In this document: positions 22,476-25,053 of the stretch, in pieces
Layout: each line of letters opens with the position of its first letter
How positions within the stretch are numbered: position 1 is the stretch's first letter
Assembly: GCA_041687095.1 (NCBI GenBank)
Contig: JAWLCQ010000058.1
Location: 1-25,053, forward strand
DNA: 25,053 nucleotides
Reading direction: 5' to 3'
Source of the DNA: JAWLCQ01 sp041687095
Lineage (GTDB): Bacteria; Planctomycetota; Phycisphaerae; SM23-33
The notes under the pieces: model-generated
Databases searched by the model: none
What the model saw: only the letters and a program-made list of their open reading frames with translations
What the model was told of the DNA's origin: nothing
Position numbers and translations under genes: made by a program

Positions 22476-22846
22476 GTGCGCCGGGGGTCTCCTGACCCCC
22501 GGCGTCCTGGAGGAGCAAGGGACGCCTCCGCGACAGCGTCGTTGGAGCGATCCCATCGCGGCGGCGCTTTGGAGTGCGGCGGTTCATCGCCGCTTTCCAC
22601 CCAACGCCTGAACCTCCCACGGAAGGTTCCCTCCACAAACCATCATTCCGCCCGAGTAACCCCAGAGCCGACTCCACCCTTTCCAGGCCGCTCGACAGAG
22701 GCCAGCCCATGCGACCGGCCTCGGTCCATCGAAAAGCGGCGGTGAACCGCCGCACTCCACATGCCGCCGCAATCGATGCGCCGCCATAACGCTTCGCGAA
22801 CGCCGCGCGAACGTTCCCGGACGACGGGGGTCAGGAGACCCCCGTC
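22476..22846. repeat. Composite palindromic repeat, copy B, split by an insertion
   Basis: The left part 22476-22566 and right part 22763-22846 match copy A (17975-18148) closely, four mismatches in about 74 bases on the left. The gap between the parts is a 196-base insert. The surrounding gene-free stretch 22351-23205 holds only repeats and the aldolase promoter. Confidence 0.85.
22567..22762. mobile_element. MITE-like element with 27-bp terminal inverted repeats
   Basis: The arms at 22570-22596 (start TGGAGTGCGGCGGTTCATCG) and 22733-22759 (end GAACCGCCGCACTCCA) are complementary with one mismatch. The inside has no open frame. It interrupts copy B at the point that is the palindrome centre of copy A. 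Confidence 0.8.
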
Positions 22847-22964
22847 GCACGCGCTAAGGCGTCGCACACGCTGAGGCGTCGCACGCGCTAAGGCATCGCA
22901 CGCGCTGAGGCATCGCACGCGCTCAAGGCGTCGCACACGCTAAGGCTTCGCACGCGCTTGGGGC
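22844..22964. repeat. 17/18-bp tandem array B, unit GTCGCACGCGCTAAGGC
   Basis: Seven units (five of 17 bases, two of 18) alternate CTAAGGC and CTGAGGC forms. They follow copy B exactly as array A follows copy A. Confidence 0.9.
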
Positions 22965-22999
22965 AGGTCAAGAGACCCACGACGCAGGTGCGTGGGTCC

Positions 23000-23043
23000 G
23001 GGCACCCCCAAGCGGCAAACAGCGCCGCTTGAGGGTGGCACCC
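23000..23043. repeat. Short copy of the GGGTGCCAC-type palindromic element
   Basis: GGGCACCCCCAAGCGGC, a short AAACAGC loop, then GCCGCTTGAGGGTGGCACCC. It matches, in inverse orientation, one hairpin of the element inside the epimerase gene. Confidence 0.8.
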
Positions 23044-23098
23044 AGCGCTGCGCCTTGGGATCGACGATCCGCGATGGCCCTTGCGGGCCAACCGCGGG

Positions 23099-23127
23099 TT
23101 GGTTCCTCTCTCCCTCGCCACTAGCAT
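23099..23127 (+). promoter_or_regulatory. Candidate promoter of fbaB
   Basis: TTGGTT (23099-23104), a 17-base spacer and TAGCAT (23122-23127) would start the transcript about 72 bases before the ATG at 23206. Confidence 0.4.
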
Positions 23128-23205
23128 ACTCTGGGCTTGCCGTATGCGTCCGTACACCTGCCGTAGCGTCCGGACACCCACGGGGAGCGTGAAAGGGGCA
23201 ACGCC

Positions 23206-24258
23206 ATGGACCTGTCCATCCACGACATTCTGCACGACGACGCCGACGGCCTGCTCACGCACGAGTGCCGCACCGTCCCCAAGGAGCATCTGCACCTGCC
23301 CGGGGGCGACTTCGTCGACCGCGTCTTCGCCCTCACCGACCGCAGCAACCGCGTGCTGGGGGCGCTGCAGTGGATCTTCACCCACGGCCGCCTGGGCGGG
23401 ACGGGGTACCTCTCGATCCTCCCGGTGGACCAGGGGGTGGAGCACACGGGCGGGGCGTCGTTCGCGCCGAACCCCGAGTACTTCGATCCCGCCAACATCG
23501 TAAAACTCGCCATTGAGGGCGGGTGCAACGCGGTGGCGAGCACGCTGGGCGTGCTGGGGGCGTGCTCGCGGAAGTACGCCCACCGCATCCCGTTCCTCGT
23601 CAAGCTCAACCATAACGAGCTGCTGACGTACCCCTCCACGTACGACCAGCGGATGTTCGCAAGCGTCGAGCAGGCGTGGGACCTCGGCGCCGTCGCCGTC
23701 GGGGCCACCATCTACTTCGGGTCCGAGGCCTCCGACCGCCAGATCGAGGAGGTCTCGGCGGCGTTCCAGCACGCCCACGAACTGGGCATGGCGACGGTGC
23801 TGTGGTGCTACCTCCGCAACAGCGCGTTCAAGAAGGACGGGCAGGACTACCACCTCGCCGCCGACCTCACCGGACAGGCCAACCACCTGGGCGTGACCCT
23901 GGAGGCCGACATCATCAAGCAGAAGCTCGCCGAGACCAACGGGGGGTTCAAGGCGGTGGCGTTCGGCAAGACGCATGCGGGGATGTACGACAAGCTCAGC
24001 TCGCCCCATCCGATCGACCTCTGCCGCTACCAGGTCCTCAACTGCTACATGGGCCGCGTGCCCATGATCAACTCCGGGGGCGCGTCGGGCGCCAACGACC
24101 TGCAGGAGGCCGTCCGCACCGCCGTCATCAACAAACGCGCCGGCGGGAGCGGGCTCATCACCGGGCGCAAGGCCTTCCAGCGGGCGATGCGCGAGGGCGT
24201 CGACCTCCTCCACGCCGTCCAGGACGTCTATCTGGACGACGCGGTCACGGTGGCGTAG
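23206..24258 (+). CDS. fbaB: Class I fructose-bisphosphate aldolase (DhnA/FbaB type)
   Basis: The 350-residue product has the archaeal-type class I aldolase barrel: YLSILPVDQGVEHTGGASFA (strand 1 phosphate region), FLVKLNHNELL, AVGATIYFGS, HELGMATVLWCYLRNS, ADIIKQKLAE (Lys of the Schiff-base region) and PMINSGGASGANDLQEAV, the C-terminal phosphate-binding loop. It splits fructose 1,6-bisphosphate into dihydroxyacetone phosphate and glyceraldehyde 3-phosphate in glycolysis/gluconeogenesis. The length matches E. coli FbaB (350). The ATG follows AAAGGGGC. The next gene begins 10 bases later but has its own -10-like box, so cotranscription is possible but not needed. Confidence 0.95.
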   Translation: MDLSIHDILHDDADGLLTHECRTVPKEHLHLPGGDFVDRVFALTDRSNRVLGALQWIFTHGRLGGTGYLSILPVDQGVEHTGGASFAPNPEYFDPANIVKLAIEGGCNAVASTLGVLGACSRKYAHRIPFLVKLNHNELLTYPSTYDQRMFASVEQAWDLGAVAVGATIYFGSEASDRQIEEVSAAFQHAHELGMATVLWCYLRNSAFKKDGQDYHLAADLTGQANHLGVTLEADIIKQKLAETNGGFKAVAFGKTHAGMYDKLSSPHPIDLCRYQVLNCYMGRVPMINSGGASGANDLQEAVRTAVINKRAGGSGLITGRKAFQRAMREGVDLLHAVQDVYLDDAVTVA

Positions 24259-24261
24259 ACT
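24256..24261 (+). promoter_or_regulatory. TANNNT box immediately before the exonuclease III start
   Basis: TAGACT overlaps the fbaB stop codon (TAG) and ends 6 bases before the ATG at 24268. There is no ribosome binding site, so a leaderless mRNA is likely. Confidence 0.45.
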
Positions 24262-24267
24262 GCGCGA

Positions 24268-25050
24268 ATGGCGTTTCGCGTGGCGACATTCAACTGCAAC
24301 GGGCTCCGGGCCCGCCTGGACCTCCTCCTGCCCTGGCTGGACCGGTGGCAGCCGACGGTGCTGGCGCTGCAGGAGACCAAGTGCCCCGACGACCAGTTCC
24401 CGCGCGAACCGTTCGAGCGGGCGGGGTGGGTCCCGACGTTCCGCGGGGAGAAGGGCTACAACGGGGTGGCGATGCTCACCCGCACCGTGCCCCACGCGGC
24501 GTCGTTCGGGCTGGGCGACGACGCGGGCGAGAGCGAGACCCGCCTCGCCTGCATCCGCCTGGGCGACGTGCACGTCCTGAACACCTACGTCCCGCAGGGG
24601 CAGGCGCTCGACAGCGAGAGGTTCGCCTTCAAGCTCCAGTGGCTCTCGCGGGTGAAGGCGTACCTGGATGCCCGCTTCGATCCGCAGCGGGACAAGCTGG
24701 CCTGGGTGGGCGACCTGAACATCGCCCCTGCTCCCGGGGACGTGTACGACTCGGCGGCGCTGTGGCCCAACGTCTGCCACTGCCAGCCCACCACCGACGC
24801 CTTCGCCGACCTGCTCGCCTGGGGGCTCGTGGACGTGGTCCGCAAGCACCGCCCGCAGGAGGGGACGTTCACGTTCTGGGACTACCGCCTGCCCCGCGGG
24901 GTGGAACGAAACCTGGGATGGCGGCTGGATCACGTACTGGCGACGCCCCCCCTCGCCGACCGATCGATAGAATGTACCGTGGATCTGGAGCCCCGCCGCG
25001 CGGAGCGGCCGTCCGATCACACGGTTGTAATCGCCGACTTCGGCGAGTGA
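24268..25050 (+). CDS. xthA: Exodeoxyribonuclease III (AP endonuclease, ExoIII/Xth)
   Basis: The 260-residue product is complete (TGA at 25048-25050). It contains all catalytic motifs of the ExoIII/APE1 family: TFNCNGLRAR (Asn), LQETKCP (metal Glu), VLNTYVPQG (Tyr), WVGDLNIAP (Asp/Asn), GTFTFWDYR, GWRLDHVLA and PSDHTVV (Asp-His). It cuts DNA at abasic sites and acts as a 3'-5' exonuclease and phosphatase in base-excision repair. The length is typical (about 260-268). It follows fbaB by 10 bases, with a start codon that lacks a Shine-Dalgarno site. Function is certain by family. Confidence 0.96.
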   Translation: MAFRVATFNCNGLRARLDLLLPWLDRWQPTVLALQETKCPDDQFPREPFERAGWVPTFRGEKGYNGVAMLTRTVPHAASFGLGDDAGESETRLACIRLGDVHVLNTYVPQGQALDSERFAFKLQWLSRVKAYLDARFDPQRDKLAWVGDLNIAPAPGDVYDSAALWPNVCHCQPTTDAFADLLAWGLVDVVRKHRPQEGTFTFWDYRLPRGVERNLGWRLDHVLATPPLADRSIECTVDLEPRRAERPSDHTVVIADFGE

Positions 25051-25053
25051 GAG

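Noticed and set aside
22888..25020. Minus-strand open frame of 710 codons spanning fbaB and xthA
   Set aside because: It crosses two well-identified genes and a tandem array; no domain.

Overview
The window is GC-rich bacterial chromosome with 20 supportable protein genes and no RNA genes. Several things point to a planctomycete (Planctomycetota, possibly Phycisphaerae): DUF11-type and PRC-barrel secreted proteins with glutamine-rich stretches, a DapA-family/epimerase/Gfo-Idh-MocA string, and gaps filled with many different palindromic repeats and heptamer arrays. The lineage call is inference; there is no marker gene such as 16S rRNA.

Layout. Positions 1-345 hold the 3' end of a glycoside-hydrolase-like gene. 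Positions 586-4615 (minus) encode an envelope set: a coiled-coil lipoprotein, a small membrane protein, a short lipoprotein and a four-domain DUF11-like lipoprotein with a Q-rich insertion. Positions 5052-7276 (plus) are a tight three-gene operon of an ElaB/YqjD-like membrane-anchored helical protein, a YqjE-like phage-holin-family protein and a DUF3618 protein. The next genes are typA/bipA (7805-9655), a receiver-only response regulator (minus) and a divergently placed two-PRC-barrel secreted protein (10812-12509). After a repeat-filled gap come an OsmC-family gene (minus), a GT2 glycosyltransferase (plus) and a zinc-ribbon membrane protein (minus). Positions 16499-22350 (minus) carry a secreted alpha/beta hydrolase, a DapA-family aldolase/lyase, an NAD-dependent epimerase-like protein and a Gfo/Idh/MocA oxidoreductase, probably for sugar or sugar-acid breakdown. 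The window closes with class I fructose-bisphosphate aldolase and exonuclease III (plus).

The most unusual content is non-coding. At least eight repeat families occupy the gaps. (i) An element with GGGTGCCAC/GTGGCACCC ends is found in two gaps and also in frame inside the epimerase gene, adding about 54 residues. (ii) A roughly 195-bp element has inverted ends and a candidate 9-bp target duplication. (iii) Two near-identical composite loci (17.97-18.27 and 22.48-22.96 kb) each carry a palindromic unit followed by a 17/18-bp tandem array; the second is split by a MITE-like element exactly where the first has its palindrome centre. (iv) A large head-to-head palindromic block (16072-16502) has an end that overlaps the hydrolase stop codon. 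(v) Paired heptamer arrays sit at two convergent gene junctions. Three genes also have a -10-like hexamer 6-7 nt before the start codon and no ribosome binding site, which suggests leaderless mRNAs.

No complete novel defence or biosynthetic system was recognised. The best candidates for new biology are the protein-embedded palindromic repeat and the layered repeat loci.
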